NCBI RefSeq assembly: GCF_010435965.1
Contig: NZ_JAAGAA010000004.1
Location: 62,001-126,000 of the forward strand
Reading direction: 5' to 3'
DNA length: 64,000 nucleotides
DNA from: Crenobacter caeni
GTDB taxonomy: Bacteria > Pseudomonadota > Gammaproteobacteria > Burkholderiales > Chromobacteriaceae
The notes under the pieces were generated by a model that saw only the letters and a list, made by a program, of their open reading frames with translations, was not told where the DNA came from and searched no databases. The position numbers and the translations under genes are program-made. Below, one piece after another: positions 54,260 through 62,883 of this stretch (position 1 is its first letter; the number at the start of each line of letters is the position of its first letter).

Positions 54260-55072
54260 ATGAAACCCTGGTTGATCCTTCTGCCGGCGCTTGCGCTCGC
54301 CGGCTGCCTGTCCGAGCGCGCGGTAGAGCCCGCCGCCACCCAAGCCGCTTCCACCGCAGCAGCCCCGGCCGCAAGCGCGGGCCCGCTCACCCCTGTCCAG
54401 CTCGTCAACGGACGCAAGGCAGTCGGCCACCGCGACTTTGCCGACGCCAAGAAGGTGCTGCCGGCGGTGTTCAGCGGGCTGGAGGAAGACTTCTACTGCG
54501 GTTGCCCGTATACCGGCAAGTCGATGGACCTGGAAGCGTGCGGCTACCAGGTGCGCAAGAACCTCGAGCGGGCGAGCCGCCTCGAGTGGGAGCACGTGGT
54601 GCCGGCGTGGGTGCTCGGCCATCAGCGCCAGTGCTGGCAGCAGGGCGGGCGCAAGGCGTGTAGCAAGGACGACGCCGCGTTCCGCATGGCCGAGGGCGAC
54701 CTCGTCAACCTGGTGCCGGCGGTCGGCGAGGTGAATGGCGACCGCAGCAACTACTCGTTCGGTGCGTGGACGCGCAACCCCGAGCCGATGTACGGCCAGT
54801 GCCGCACTATCGTCGACTTCAAGGGGCGCCGCGCGCAGCCGCGCGAAGAAGTGCGCGGGCGCATCGCGCGCATCTATTTCTACATGCACGAGCGCTACGG
54901 CCTGAAGATGAGCCGGCAGGACAGCCAGCTGATGTGCGCGTGGGCGCGCAGCTACCCGGTCGACGCGTGGGAGCGTGAGCGAGACGCGCGCATCGTACGC
55001 GTGCAGGGCTCGGGCAACCCCTTCGTCAGCCAGGGCGCGCGCATCGATACCGTGTGCCCGCGGCCAAGCTGA
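54260..55072 (+). CDS. Endonuclease I family lipoprotein
   Basis: A 270-residue nuclease of the EndA/NucM (endonuclease I) family. Signal peptide MKPWLILLPALALAGC ends in a lipobox (LAGC, Cys16), so it is a predicted lipoprotein rather than freely periplasmic. The catalytic region LEWEHVVPAW (His acting as base, E-H-V-V-P) and the metal-binding Asn in EGDLVNLVPAVGEVNGDRSNY are intact, with several cysteines for disulphides. Such enzymes degrade extracellular or incoming DNA. A weak GC-rich hairpin with T-run (54216-54250) ends the upstream gene. Confidence 0.92.
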   Translation: MKPWLILLPALALAGCLSERAVEPAATQAASTAAAPAASAGPLTPVQLVNGRKAVGHRDFADAKKVLPAVFSGLEEDFYCGCPYTGKSMDLEACGYQVRKNLERASRLEWEHVVPAWVLGHQRQCWQQGGRKACSKDDAAFRMAEGDLVNLVPAVGEVNGDRSNYSFGAWTRNPEPMYGQCRTIVDFKGRRAQPREEVRGRIARIYFYMHERYGLKMSRQDSQLMCAWARSYPVDAWERERDARIVRVQGSGNPFVSQGARIDTVCPRPS

Positions 55073-55177
55073 GGGCAGGGTGGCCACTTCGATGACGCCA
55101 AGGTAGAATCGCCGGCGCGCCGCGGGACCTCGCGGTTGCGCCCGATTCACTTCGACTGTTTTTCGAAGGACACCTGA

Positions 55178-55864
55178 ATGAACCACGCCTTACCGGACCC
55201 GGCGTGCGCGCTTGTCGTGCTCTCCGGCGGGCAGGACTCGACCACCTGCCTCTACTGGGCTCTCGCGCGCTACCGGCGCGTCGAGGCCGTCACCTTCGAT
55301 TACGGCCAGCGCCACCGCGTCGAGCTCGATGCCGCCCGTGCCATCGCCCGGATGGCTGGCGTCAGGCAAACCGTGCTGCCGATCGACACCTTCGCTGAGC
55401 TTGGCGGCAACGCGCTGACCGACAGCGCGATAGCGCCCGCATCGCCCGATGCAGGTGAGCTACCCAACACCTTCGTACCCGGCCGCAACCTGATTTTCCT
55501 GACCTTCGCCGCCGCGCTCGCCTACCAGCGCGGCCTGGGCGAGATCGTCACCGGCGTCGCCGAGGCCGACTACTCGGGCTACCCGGACTGTCGCGCGCAT
55601 ACCCTGGCTGCGCTGGAGGCCGCGATCAACCTCGGTATGGACACCCGCATCCGGCTGGTCGCGCCCCTGATGGCGCTCTCCAAGGCCGAGACCGTCGCGC
55701 TTGCGCGCGAAGTCGGCGCGCTGGACGCGCTCGCCTACAGCCACACCTGCTACCAGGGTGAAGTGCCGCCTTGCGGGACCTGCGTGTCGTGCGACCTGCG
55801 CGCGAAGGGCTTTGCCGAGGCCGGCGTCGCCGACCCGCTGATCATCCGCACCCGGGGGCGCTGA
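55178..55864 (+). CDS. queC: 7-cyano-7-deazaguanine (preQ0) synthase
   Basis: A 228-residue N-type ATP pyrophosphatase that makes preQ0 from 7-carboxy-7-deazaguanine. The PP-loop VVLSGGQDSTTCL is at residues 13-25 and the zinc site C-x-x-C motif CYQGEVPPCGTCVSCDLR near 192-209. First gene of queC-queD-queE-queF; one base separates it from queD. No obvious preQ1 riboswitch was found by eye in its leader, only a GC hairpin near 55124-55137. Confidence 0.95.
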   Translation: MNHALPDPACALVVLSGGQDSTTCLYWALARYRRVEAVTFDYGQRHRVELDAARAIARMAGVRQTVLPIDTFAELGGNALTDSAIAPASPDAGELPNTFVPGRNLIFLTFAAALAYQRGLGEIVTGVAEADYSGYPDCRAHTLAALEAAINLGMDTRIRLVAPLMALSKAETVALAREVGALDALAYSHTCYQGEVPPCGTCVSCDLRAKGFAEAGVADPLIIRTRGR

Positions 55865-55865
55865 C

Positions 55866-56840
55866 ATGACCGTGCTCTCTTGCAGCGGCGCCGGTTTCGA
55901 CGCCGCGCGTACCCTTGCGCGCACGCGCCACGGCCACGGATTCTTCGCGCAGGCGGTTTCGTCCATGCCGCAGGCGGACTTGTGCAGCGAACTGGCCGCG
56001 GCGTGCGCCGCGCTTGACATGCGCGACCTAGACCCGCTGTTCGCGTCACCGGATGATCTGACACTTGCCGGTCATCTCGCGTCCTGCCTGTCCGCGCCGG
56101 CAGAGCTTTCGCTGCGCTCGGCGCCGGACCGTGGCGTGCGTCGTCTCACGGACGGCGCCGAGCGGGTATGGCTGGACACCCGCTTCGAGGCTGCGCACCA
56201 GTTGCCCAACGTGCCGGCCGGCCATCCGTGCGGCCGCCTGCACGGCCACGGTTTCGGCGTGCGCATCGAGGCGGACGCGGCACGCGCGACGCACGCATCG
56301 CTAGTTGCCGCCTGGCAGCCGCTCGCCGCGCGGCTCGAACACCGCCTGCTCAACGATATCGCCGGGCTGGAAAACCCGACCAGCGAGGTGCTCGCCGCCT
56401 GGTTGTTTGCCGAGCTTGCCGTAGACGGGCTGGTGGCGGTCGAGGTGTACGAGACGGCGAGCGCGGGCAGCCGTTTTGACGGCGGGCGCTGGACGATCTG
56501 GAAGACGCTGCGTTTCGAGGCCGCGCGCGCCTTCGACATCGCCGGCCGCTACACCGGCCACAGCTACCTGCTGCGGCTGCGGCTGTCGGGCGACACGCTG
56601 GATGCCGAGCTTGGCTGGCTGCGCGACTTCGGCGACGTCAAGCGTGCGTTCGCGCCGCTGTACGACGCCCTCGACCATCATCTGCTTGACGAATTGCCGG
56701 GGCTCGCTGCGACCGATTGCGCGTCGCTGGCGGCCTACCTTGGCGGGTGCTTTGCCATGCCGTCGCTTACGGGCGTCGACGTGCTGCAGAACGAGCACGA
56801 CGGCGCGCTGTGGCGCAAGGATGACGCATGTACACGGTAA
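55866..56840 (+). CDS. queD: QueD-like 6-carboxytetrahydropterin synthase with extra repeats
   Basis: A 324-residue protein, far longer than the usual QueD (about 120-150). Three QueD-like starts can be seen. The middle one is complete: TRFEAAHQLPNVPAGHPCGR then LHGHGF (Cys nucleophile and three zinc histidines, about residues 105-132). The first (GAGFDAARTLARTRHGHGFF, about 8-27) and third (LRFEAARAFDIAGRY, TGHSYLLRL, about 219-243) keep the fold pattern but lose ligands. So one catalytic unit seems flanked by degenerate copies, perhaps replacing homo-oligomer contacts. It overlaps queE by 13 bp. Confidence 0.85.
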   Translation: MTVLSCSGAGFDAARTLARTRHGHGFFAQAVSSMPQADLCSELAAACAALDMRDLDPLFASPDDLTLAGHLASCLSAPAELSLRSAPDRGVRRLTDGAERVWLDTRFEAAHQLPNVPAGHPCGRLHGHGFGVRIEADAARATHASLVAAWQPLAARLEHRLLNDIAGLENPTSEVLAAWLFAELAVDGLVAVEVYETASAGSRFDGGRWTIWKTLRFEAARAFDIAGRYTGHSYLLRLRLSGDTLDAELGWLRDFGDVKRAFAPLYDALDHHLLDELPGLAATDCASLAAYLGGCFAMPSLTGVDVLQNEHDGALWRKDDACTR

Positions 56841-57454
56841 AGGAGCTTTTTTACACCCTGCAGGGGGAGGGCGCGCACGCCGGCCGCGCGGCGGTGTTCT
56901 GCCGCTTTGCCGGCTGCAACCTGTGGAGCGGGCGCGAGGCCGACCGTGCGCGCGCGGTGTGCCGTTTCTGCGACACCGACTTTGTCGGGGTCGGCCCGGA
57001 CGGCGGCCGCTTTGCCGACGCCGCCTCGCTCGCCGCGGCTGTCGCGCAGTGCTGGCAGGGCGAGGGCGGGAGGCGCTACGTGGTGTTCACCGGCGGGGAA
57101 CCCTTGCTGCAACTGGACGCCGCGCTGATTGCTGCCGTGCACGCCGCGGGCTTCGAGGTCGGCGTCGAGACCAACGGCACGCTGCCTGCGCCGGCGGGCA
57201 TCGACTGGCTGTGCGTGAGCCCGAAGGCCGGCGCCGACTGGGTGCAGCGTAGCGGCGACGAGATCAAGCTCGTCTACCCGCAGCCTTCGCTGATGCCCGG
57301 GGTGGTCGACGCCTCGAGCTTTGTCCACGCCTGGCTGCAGCCGATGGACGGCCCCGGGCGCGCCGCCAATACGCAAGCCGCGATCGACTACTGCCTGCAG
57401 GATGCGCGCTGGCGCTTGTCGCTGCAGAGCCACAAACTCGTCGGCCTGCGCTGA
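56828..57454 (+). CDS. queE: 7-carboxy-7-deazaguanine synthase
   Basis: A 208-residue radical SAM enzyme. The cluster motif is the extended QueE type: CRFAGCNLWSG, then CRFCDTDF (C-x14-C-x2-C-like spacing), and FTGGEPLLQLD is the SAM-binding GGE motif. It opens YTVKELFYTLQGEGAHAGR. Converts 6-carboxytetrahydropterin to the deazapurine used by QueC. Confidence 0.95.
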   Translation: MYTVKELFYTLQGEGAHAGRAAVFCRFAGCNLWSGREADRARAVCRFCDTDFVGVGPDGGRFADAASLAAAVAQCWQGEGGRRYVVFTGGEPLLQLDAALIAAVHAAGFEVGVETNGTLPAPAGIDWLCVSPKAGADWVQRSGDEIKLVYPQPSLMPGVVDASSFVHAWLQPMDGPGRAANTQAAIDYCLQDARWRLSLQSHKLVGLR

Positions 57455-57478
57455 GCCGACCCTGACCCGGAGAACACC

Positions 57479-57913
57479 ATGCACCTGCACCAGAACCTCA
57501 ACGCGCTGGGCAACGGCCAGACGCGCTACCGTTACGACCACCCCGATGCGTCCTTGCTGGAGCGTTTCCCTAACCCCTTCGCGCGCAGCGAACTGAACCC
57601 CGCCGGGGTGAGCGGCAGCCTGAACATCAGCTGCCCGGAATTTACCAGCCTGTGCCCGATGACGGGCCAGCCAGACTTCGCGACCATCGTGATCGACATG
57701 GTGCCCGACGCCTGGTGCGTCGAGTCCAAGTCGCTGAAGCTTTATCTTGGCTCATTCCGCCAGCACGGCGAGTTCCACGAGGCGTGCATCTGCCGCATCT
57801 GCAACGACCTGGTGGCTTTGCTCGATCCCAAGGAAATCGTGGTCGAGGGGCGCTTCACGCCGCGCGGCGGCATTCCGCTGTGGCCGCGCGCGAGCTGGCG
57901 CAAGGGAGCCTGA
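57479..57913 (+). CDS. queF: NADPH-dependent 7-cyano-7-deazaguanine reductase (short QueF)
   Basis: A 144-residue type I QueF that reduces preQ0 to preQ1. Catalytic Cys in EFTSLCPMTGQPDFA (about residue 56), with the QueF signature ESKSLKLYLGSFRQHGEFHE following (E-[S/L]-K-S-[L/F]-K). Last gene in the que cluster, followed by a strong bidirectional terminator. Confidence 0.95.
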   Translation: MHLHQNLNALGNGQTRYRYDHPDASLLERFPNPFARSELNPAGVSGSLNISCPEFTSLCPMTGQPDFATIVIDMVPDAWCVESKSLKLYLGSFRQHGEFHEACICRICNDLVALLDPKEIVVEGRFTPRGGIPLWPRASWRKGA

Positions 57914-57917
57914 CACA

Positions 57918-57953
57918 TAAAAAAACACGCCCGCCAAGCGGGCGTGTTTTTTA
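57918..57953. terminator. Bidirectional Rho-independent terminator
   Basis: Stem AAAAAACACGCCCGC / GCGGGCGTGTTTTTT with a 3-nt loop between the convergent queF and glycine-zipper genes; T-runs form on both strands. Confidence 0.95.
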
Positions 57954-57966
57954 ACGGGCAGACGGC

Positions 57967-58173
57967 TTATTTGACGCCGTGGCCGATCGCGCCGCCGATC
58001 GCGGCACCGCCGACAGTGCCCAGCGTGCTGCCGTCGGTCAGCACCGAGCCTGCAACGCCGCCAATTGCCGCGCCGACGGCGGCGTTTTTCTGTTTTTGCG
58101 TCATGCCGGCGCAGCCGCTGAGCACGGCGGCAAGGGTCAGCATCAACAGCGATTTGGTCAGGACGGGTTTCAT
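57967..58173 (-). CDS. Glycine-zipper lipoprotein
   Basis: A 68-residue lipoprotein: signal peptide with lipobox LSGC (Cys20), then GMTQKQKNAAVGAAIGGVAG and GGAAIGGAIGHGVK, the two-turn glycine-zipper pattern (G-x3-G repeats) of SlyB/OsmB-like outer-membrane proteins. AAGGAG lies 9 nt before the ATG at 58173; upstream ATGs in the same frame have no such site. Confidence 0.85.
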   Translation of the reverse strand: MKPVLTKSLLMLTLAAVLSGCAGMTQKQKNAAVGAAIGGVAGSVLTDGSTLGTVGGAAIGGAIGHGVK

Positions 58174-58270
58174 TCTTGATCTCCTTGGATTTGCGCAGTT
58201 CATGCGCGGACGGGTATGCGCTATGACAGGCGGCGGCTCTCGCGGTTCCGTAGCCTGTCCGGTGCCAAAC

Positions 58271-58302
58271 AAAACACCGCCAGTGCGCTGGCGGTGTTTT
58301 TT
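58271..58302. terminator. Bidirectional terminator after the HdeA-like gene
   Basis: Stem AAAACACCGCCAG / CTGGCGGTGTTTT with a 4-nt loop and T-runs either way; on the minus strand it follows the HdeA-like stop by 15 bp. Confidence 0.93.
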
Positions 58303-58317
58303 CGGGGTAGCACGGGC

Positions 58318-58635
58318 TTAGAGCTTGGCCTTGGCCTTGTCCCATCCGGCCTTGAGCTTGTCCCAGAAACTGGCCTTCGGCGCCTTCTGGCACTCCTGCA
58401 CGACCAGCGGGACGACCTTCTCGATGCCGTCCATGTCCATCACCGCGTCGACCGGCTTGTCCTTCTTGTTGAAGCCCTCGGCGAAGTAGATCGCCTTGGG
58501 CTGGTAACTTTCGTCCAGCGCCAGGAAGTCTTCGCATTTCCATTGGGAAACCGGCTTCTTGGCGGCCGTGGTGGCGGCCATGCTCAGGCTGCTGGCGGCA
58601 AGCAAGGTCGCGACGACCAGGGTTTTCTTCATCAT
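58318..58635 (-). CDS. HdeA/HdeB family periplasmic acid-stress chaperone
   Basis: A 105-residue secreted protein: signal peptide (about 1-20, cleaved after SMA), then the HdeA core WKCEDFLALDESYQPKAIYF ... VVQECQ, with the two cysteines that form the single HdeA disulphide. The C-terminal WDKLKAGWDKAKAKL is a lysine-rich amphipathic tail, longer than in E. coli HdeA. Such proteins keep periplasmic proteins soluble at low pH. It is divergent from a ClC H+/Cl- transporter gene, which in enterics also serves acid resistance. Confidence 0.88.
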   Translation of the reverse strand: MMKKTLVVATLLAASSLSMAATTAAKKPVSQWKCEDFLALDESYQPKAIYFAEGFNKKDKPVDAVMDMDGIEKVVPLVVQECQKAPKASFWDKLKAGWDKAKAKL

Positions 58636-58867
58636 CTGTCTGACTCCGTATGGGTGAGGGGACCGGCGCGGCGGGGAGGGTGCCGCGTCGCCTCTAACGG
58701 CATAGGCGGTACGCGCGTGTTTTGCAAACTGCCACTCTTATGTCATTGGTAATCCACGCTCGCATTATCTAAACCCTAGTAATAACGGGCAGATCGGCCC
58801 GGCTTGAATTCAGGGGGATGCATGGACAGGCGTGATGTGTGGCTGGCGGCTTGGCAAGGAGGCGTGG

Positions 58868-60211
58868 ATGAGTGAGCCGCTGCCACCGGGCAAGCCCGGC
58901 GAGGATACCGACCACCTGGCGGGCATCGTGCCGTTGGCGCTGGTCGCCGTGGTCGCCGGCGTGCTGATAGGCCTGGTCGGCGGGAGCTTTCGCGTCGCGG
59001 TCGAGCATGCCGGCACGCTGTTTAACGACGTGTACGCGTGGCTGCGCACGCTGCCGCCGGCGTACGGCTTTGCGGGGACGCTGGCCGTTGCTCTGTTGCT
59101 GACCGCGCTGCCTTTGTGGCTGACCGTGCGTTTCGCGCCGGAAGCCGCCGGCAGCGGTATCCAGCGGGTCGAGGCGGTGTGGCTGGGCGAGATTGCGCCG
59201 GTGAAGAACCGTGCATTCTTGCCGGTCAAGTTCTTCGGCGGCATCCTCGCGCTATCGTCCGGCTACGCGCTCGGGCGCGAGGGGCCGGTCGTGCAGATGG
59301 GCTCGGCGATCGGCGCCTGGGCCGGCCGCCGCTTCGGGCTGAGCGTGCCTGAGCAGCGCAATCTGATCGCGGCAAGCGCGGGCGCCGGGCTCGCGGTGGC
59401 GTTCAGCGCGCCCTTGGGGGGCTTGCTGTTCACCATCGAGGAGCTGACCCGCTCGGCCGGCGCGCGGCTGGTGATCGCCGGCATGATCACCTGCGCAGTC
59501 GGCGTGCCGGTCGCGCAGTACCTGGTCGGCGACGCGCCGGTGTTCGCGCTGGCGATGCCGGACGAACCCAGGCTCGCCTCGCTGCCGGTGTATTTCCTGT
59601 TCGGCGTCGCCTGCGGTGTGCTGGGTACTTTCTACAACCGGGTGGTGATGGGCACGCTGAACCTGATGGGCCGGGTGCGGCCGCTGTGGCGCGCGCCGGC
59701 CAGTGCCTTGGTGCTCGCCTTGACGCTGTGGTACCTGCCCTTTGTCGGCGGCAACGGCGAAGCGCTCAACCAGACGGTGCTCGGTGGCGCCTTCGGTGGC
59801 GGCGCGCTGGCGATCCTGCTGTTTACCCGCTTCCTGTTCGGCCCGTTCAGTTACGGGGTCGGCCTGCCCGGCGGCCTGTTCGCGCCGATGCTGGCTTTGG
59901 GTGCAGTGGCCGGCGCCTTGCTCGGGCTCGCCGGCGAGCATGTATGGAGCGGCTTGGGACTCTCGATGAGCGCGTGCGCGGTGGTCGGCATGGCGGCACT
60001 CTTCTCGGCGTCGGTGCGCGCGCCCTTGACCGGCATCGTGCTGATCATCGAGATGACGGGCGCGAGTTCGCTGACCCTGCCGCTGCTACTCGCTTGCCTG
60101 CCGGCGGCGATCGTGCCGTTCTGGCTGGGCGACGCGCCGATCTACGAGTCGCTGCGCGAGCGTATGCTCGCCGCGCGCGCCGCGCCGGCTAGCGAGGAGG
60201 GCGCGAAATGA
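58868..60211 (+). CDS. ClC family chloride channel or H+/Cl- exchanger (ClcA-like)
   Basis: A 447-residue ClC protein of the size of E. coli ClcA. Selectivity motifs: GSGIQRVEAVW (about residue 96), GREGPVVQMGSAIGAW (about 137, with the gating Glu in GREGP) and GLPGGLFAPMLALGA (about 333). No CBS domains. Gating Glu plus compact size suggests an exchanger. AAGGAGG is 9 nt before the ATG at 58868. Its stop overlaps the start of a second ClC gene. Confidence 0.92.
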   Translation: MSEPLPPGKPGEDTDHLAGIVPLALVAVVAGVLIGLVGGSFRVAVEHAGTLFNDVYAWLRTLPPAYGFAGTLAVALLLTALPLWLTVRFAPEAAGSGIQRVEAVWLGEIAPVKNRAFLPVKFFGGILALSSGYALGREGPVVQMGSAIGAWAGRRFGLSVPEQRNLIAASAGAGLAVAFSAPLGGLLFTIEELTRSAGARLVIAGMITCAVGVPVAQYLVGDAPVFALAMPDEPRLASLPVYFLFGVACGVLGTFYNRVVMGTLNLMGRVRPLWRAPASALVLALTLWYLPFVGGNGEALNQTVLGGAFGGGALAILLFTRFLFGPFSYGVGLPGGLFAPMLALGAVAGALLGLAGEHVWSGLGLSMSACAVVGMAALFSASVRAPLTGIVLIIEMTGASSLTLPLLLACLPAAIVPFWLGDAPIYESLRERMLAARAAPASEEGAK

Positions 60212-61818
60212 GCGACGCGCACCTGCGCATGCCGCCGGCCTTGCGGCTGCTGCTGCTCGCGCTGGTGGTCGGCGTGGTCGCCGGTGCCGGCGCTGTGCTG
60301 TTTCGCGCGTTGATCGGCCTCTTTCACAACCTGCTGTTCCTGGGGCGCTTCTCGTTCGCCTACGACGCCAACGTACACACGGCAGCCTCGCCTTGGGGCT
60401 GGGCGGTCGTGCTGGTGCCGGTGCTGGGCGCGGCGGGGGTCGCCTACCTCGTGCAGAACTACGCGCCGGAGGCCAAAGGGCACGGCGTGCCCGAGGTGAT
60501 CGACGCGATCTATTTTAACGACGCGCGGATCCGGCCGCAGGTCGCCGTGGTCAAGTCGCTCGCGTCGGCGTTGTCGATCGGCAGCGGCGGCTCGGTCGGC
60601 CGCGAAGGGCCGATCATCCAGATTGGCGCGGCGTTCGGCTCCACGCTCGGCCAGTGGCTGCCGCTGCAAACCCGCGAGCGGGCGGTGCTGGTCGCGGCGG
60701 GCGCCGGCGGCGGCATCGCGGCGACTTTCAACACGCCCCTGGGTGGCGTGGTGTTCGCTATCGAGCTGATGCTGCCCTTTGTTACCGCATCGACCTTGCT
60801 GCCGGTGGTGCTCTCGACGCTGACCGCCACCGCGATAGGCCGGGCCTTCTTCGGTGTGCTGCCATCGTTCAGCGTGCCGGCGCTTGAGCATGCGGTCGGC
60901 GCGTCCGTGCCGATCACCGCCTATCCGTGGTTCCTGCTGCTGGGTGTGATCGTCGGAGGGCTCGCGTGGGCGATGGCGCGGGGCGTGTACTGGATGGAAG
61001 ACAAGTTCGACGCCTTGCCGGGCAACTATTACACCCGCCATATGGGCGGCATGCTGCTGGTCGGGCTGGTGCTCGCGCTCTTTATGCATTTCTCGCCGCT
61101 GCTGGGTCAGCCGGCGCACTACTACGTCGAGGGGGTCGGTTACGCGACGATCATGGACATCCTGCGCGGCGAACTTGCCGCGCCGGGCTTTCTTGCGCTG
61201 CTGGTGGTTGCCAAGCTGGCGCTGACCCTGCTGACTCTGGGCTCGGGTGCCTCTGGCGGGGTCTTTTCGCCGGCGATGTTCGTCGGCGCCGCTGCCGGCG
61301 CCGCGTTCGGCGTGCTCGTCGCGCCGTGGCTACCGGGTGTGTCGCCGGCGCACTTCGCGCTGGCGGCGATGGCGGGCATGGTCGGCGGGACGACCGGCGC
61401 GGTGGTGACCGCGGTGGTGATGGTGTTCGAGATGACCCGCGACTACACGGTGATCATGCCGATGATCCTGACCGTCGCGGTGGCCGCCGCGCTGCGCGAG
61501 CGGCTCATGCCTGCGACCATCTACACGCTCAAGCTGGTCCGGCGCGGCCACAAGGTGCCGCAGGGCTTGCAGGGGTTTGCCGGCGCCTTGTGCTGCCGCG
61601 ACGTGATGTCGCCGGTGACCGGCGAAGAAGAGGGCCCCACGCTGCTGGTGGACGCCGCTTTGCCGTTCTCGCACGCGCTTGCCCGCATGCAGGCGGCGGG
61701 GAGCGATTACGCGGTGGTCACCGAAGCCGCCGAATCCGGCGGCGTGCGCCGGATCGGCGTGATCGGCCCGCGCGAGGTGGCGCGTGCGCTGTCGCGCGAC
61801 GCGCACCTCGCGCCCTGA
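60208..61818 (+). CDS. Second ClC family protein with C-terminal CBS-like region
   Basis: A 536-residue ClC paralogue: GSGGSVGREGPIIQIGAAFGS (gating Glu kept, about 128-148) and GSGASGGVFSPAMFVGAAAG (about 346). The first GSGIP-type motif reads GHGVPEVIDA, as in voltage-gated-type bacterial ClCs. A soluble tail (about 460-536, RDVMSPVTGEEEGPTLLVDA) looks like a partial CBS domain. ATGA overlap with the ClcA-like gene implies co-translation, perhaps as a heterodimer. Confidence 0.9.
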   Translation: MSDAHLRMPPALRLLLLALVVGVVAGAGAVLFRALIGLFHNLLFLGRFSFAYDANVHTAASPWGWAVVLVPVLGAAGVAYLVQNYAPEAKGHGVPEVIDAIYFNDARIRPQVAVVKSLASALSIGSGGSVGREGPIIQIGAAFGSTLGQWLPLQTRERAVLVAAGAGGGIAATFNTPLGGVVFAIELMLPFVTASTLLPVVLSTLTATAIGRAFFGVLPSFSVPALEHAVGASVPITAYPWFLLLGVIVGGLAWAMARGVYWMEDKFDALPGNYYTRHMGGMLLVGLVLALFMHFSPLLGQPAHYYVEGVGYATIMDILRGELAAPGFLALLVVAKLALTLLTLGSGASGGVFSPAMFVGAAAGAAFGVLVAPWLPGVSPAHFALAAMAGMVGGTTGAVVTAVVMVFEMTRDYTVIMPMILTVAVAAALRERLMPATIYTLKLVRRGHKVPQGLQGFAGALCCRDVMSPVTGEEEGPTLLVDAALPFSHALARMQAAGSDYAVVTEAAESGGVRRIGVIGPREVARALSRDAHLAP

Positions 61819-61821
61819 ACT

Positions 61822-62727
61822 TTATCGGGCCGGGGCAAGCGCCTCGATCAGCGCGACTTCCTGCGTGTAGGAGAGCGCCTTGAGCTTGTCGAGCAGGGCC
61901 TCGCCGTCGACCTCGAAGTGGCTGTCGAGCGCCTCGTCGAGGATGCGCGCTTCGATGGCCAGCCACAGGCCGCGGCACGATGCCGCTTCCTCGAAGTGCA
62001 CGCCTTCGAGCACGGCGGCGATCAGCTTGAGTTCGGCGTCGCTAAAACGGCGCGACAGCAGCAGCTGCTCACGGCGGATGATCTCGGCGTAGCGCTCGAG
62101 CATCTCGTGGGTGCGCGCGTCACCGACAGCCGGTGCTTCGACGCTGGTCGTGGCGGCCTGGGGCGTCTGCGCGCGCAGGGCCGGGTCGAACCACGCCTCG
62201 ATGTCGGGGGCGAGCGCCGGCAGGTCGTGCTGCCAGGCTTCGTACAGCGCGTCGCGAAAGCGCGAGTTGTCGGTGAACGAGAGTTCGTCGAACGACATCG
62301 CCGGCATCAGGCCTTCATCCAGGCGGCGGTTGCCGATCCAGATGTTGCCCTGCTTGTCTTTTGTTACTGGCGCGCGCCAGAGGCCGTGCTCGCCGGTGGC
62401 CAGGTTGTCGACCGCTAGCTCGAGCCTGGGCGCCGGGCAGTCGGCCTCGTCGCTGTCGTCCGCCTCGGGGACGAAATGCAGGGCCAGGTCGAACAGTTCC
62501 TGCTTGCGGATATGCAAGAGTTGCAGTCCGTCGTGGTAGCCGGCCAGCGTGAAGCGGCCGTCTTCCTCGTAGACCGCGACGTCGTGCGGCCCCTTGGCCG
62601 GGTGGATCAGGCGGGCACCCAGCTCGTCGGCCAGCGCGTTCAGTTCGCCTTCGGCGGCGTCAGTCTTGGCGGTGTAGCCGGTGCGGTAGCCGGCGTGCTG
62701 GTGCCACAGTGCGTTCCAGTCGTACAT
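61822..62727 (-). CDS. Hypothetical cytosolic protein
   Basis: A 301-residue acidic protein with no membrane segments. Seen: an aromatic start MYDWNALWHQHAGYRTGYTA, a mid-domain with APVTKDKQGNIWIGNRRLDE and a helical Leu/Glu-rich C-terminus. I do not recognise a family. The start at 62727 is supported by GGAGG 7 nt upstream; the upstream ATG at 62805 is not. Convergent with the second ClC gene (3-bp gap) and divergent from bipA. Confidence 0.7.
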   Translation of the reverse strand: MYDWNALWHQHAGYRTGYTAKTDAAEGELNALADELGARLIHPAKGPHDVAVYEEDGRFTLAGYHDGLQLLHIRKQELFDLALHFVPEADDSDEADCPAPRLELAVDNLATGEHGLWRAPVTKDKQGNIWIGNRRLDEGLMPAMSFDELSFTDNSRFRDALYEAWQHDLPALAPDIEAWFDPALRAQTPQAATTSVEAPAVGDARTHEMLERYAEIIRREQLLLSRRFSDAELKLIAAVLEGVHFEEAASCRGLWLAIEARILDEALDSHFEVDGEALLDKLKALSYTQEVALIEALAPAR

Positions 62728-62818
62728 GTATCCTCCGTCATTTTTTGCCGTTAAACCGGCATTCGCCGGCATTATAAGCGAGGTATCTGCCTGAGCCGGC
62801 GGCAAATTTTTTTTGGTG

Positions 62819-62852
62819 ATGGGTCAGTCGTGATACTATCTGACCCATTTTT
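62819..62852 (+). promoter_or_regulatory. Hairpin or operator upstream of bipA
   Basis: A perfect 9-bp inverted repeat ATGGGTCAG / CTGACCCAT encloses GATACTAT, a plausible -10 element, and is followed by T residues. It could be an operator over the promoter or a leader hairpin; it ends 36 bp before the start codon. Confidence 0.5.
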
Positions 62853-62883
62853 CGCTCCAGCTCCCCTTGAGTACGCAGAGACA

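Noticed and set aside
55073-55177. preQ1 riboswitch in front of queC
   Set aside because: Only a GC hairpin is visible; the A-rich pseudoknot tail of preQ1-I aptamers is absent.
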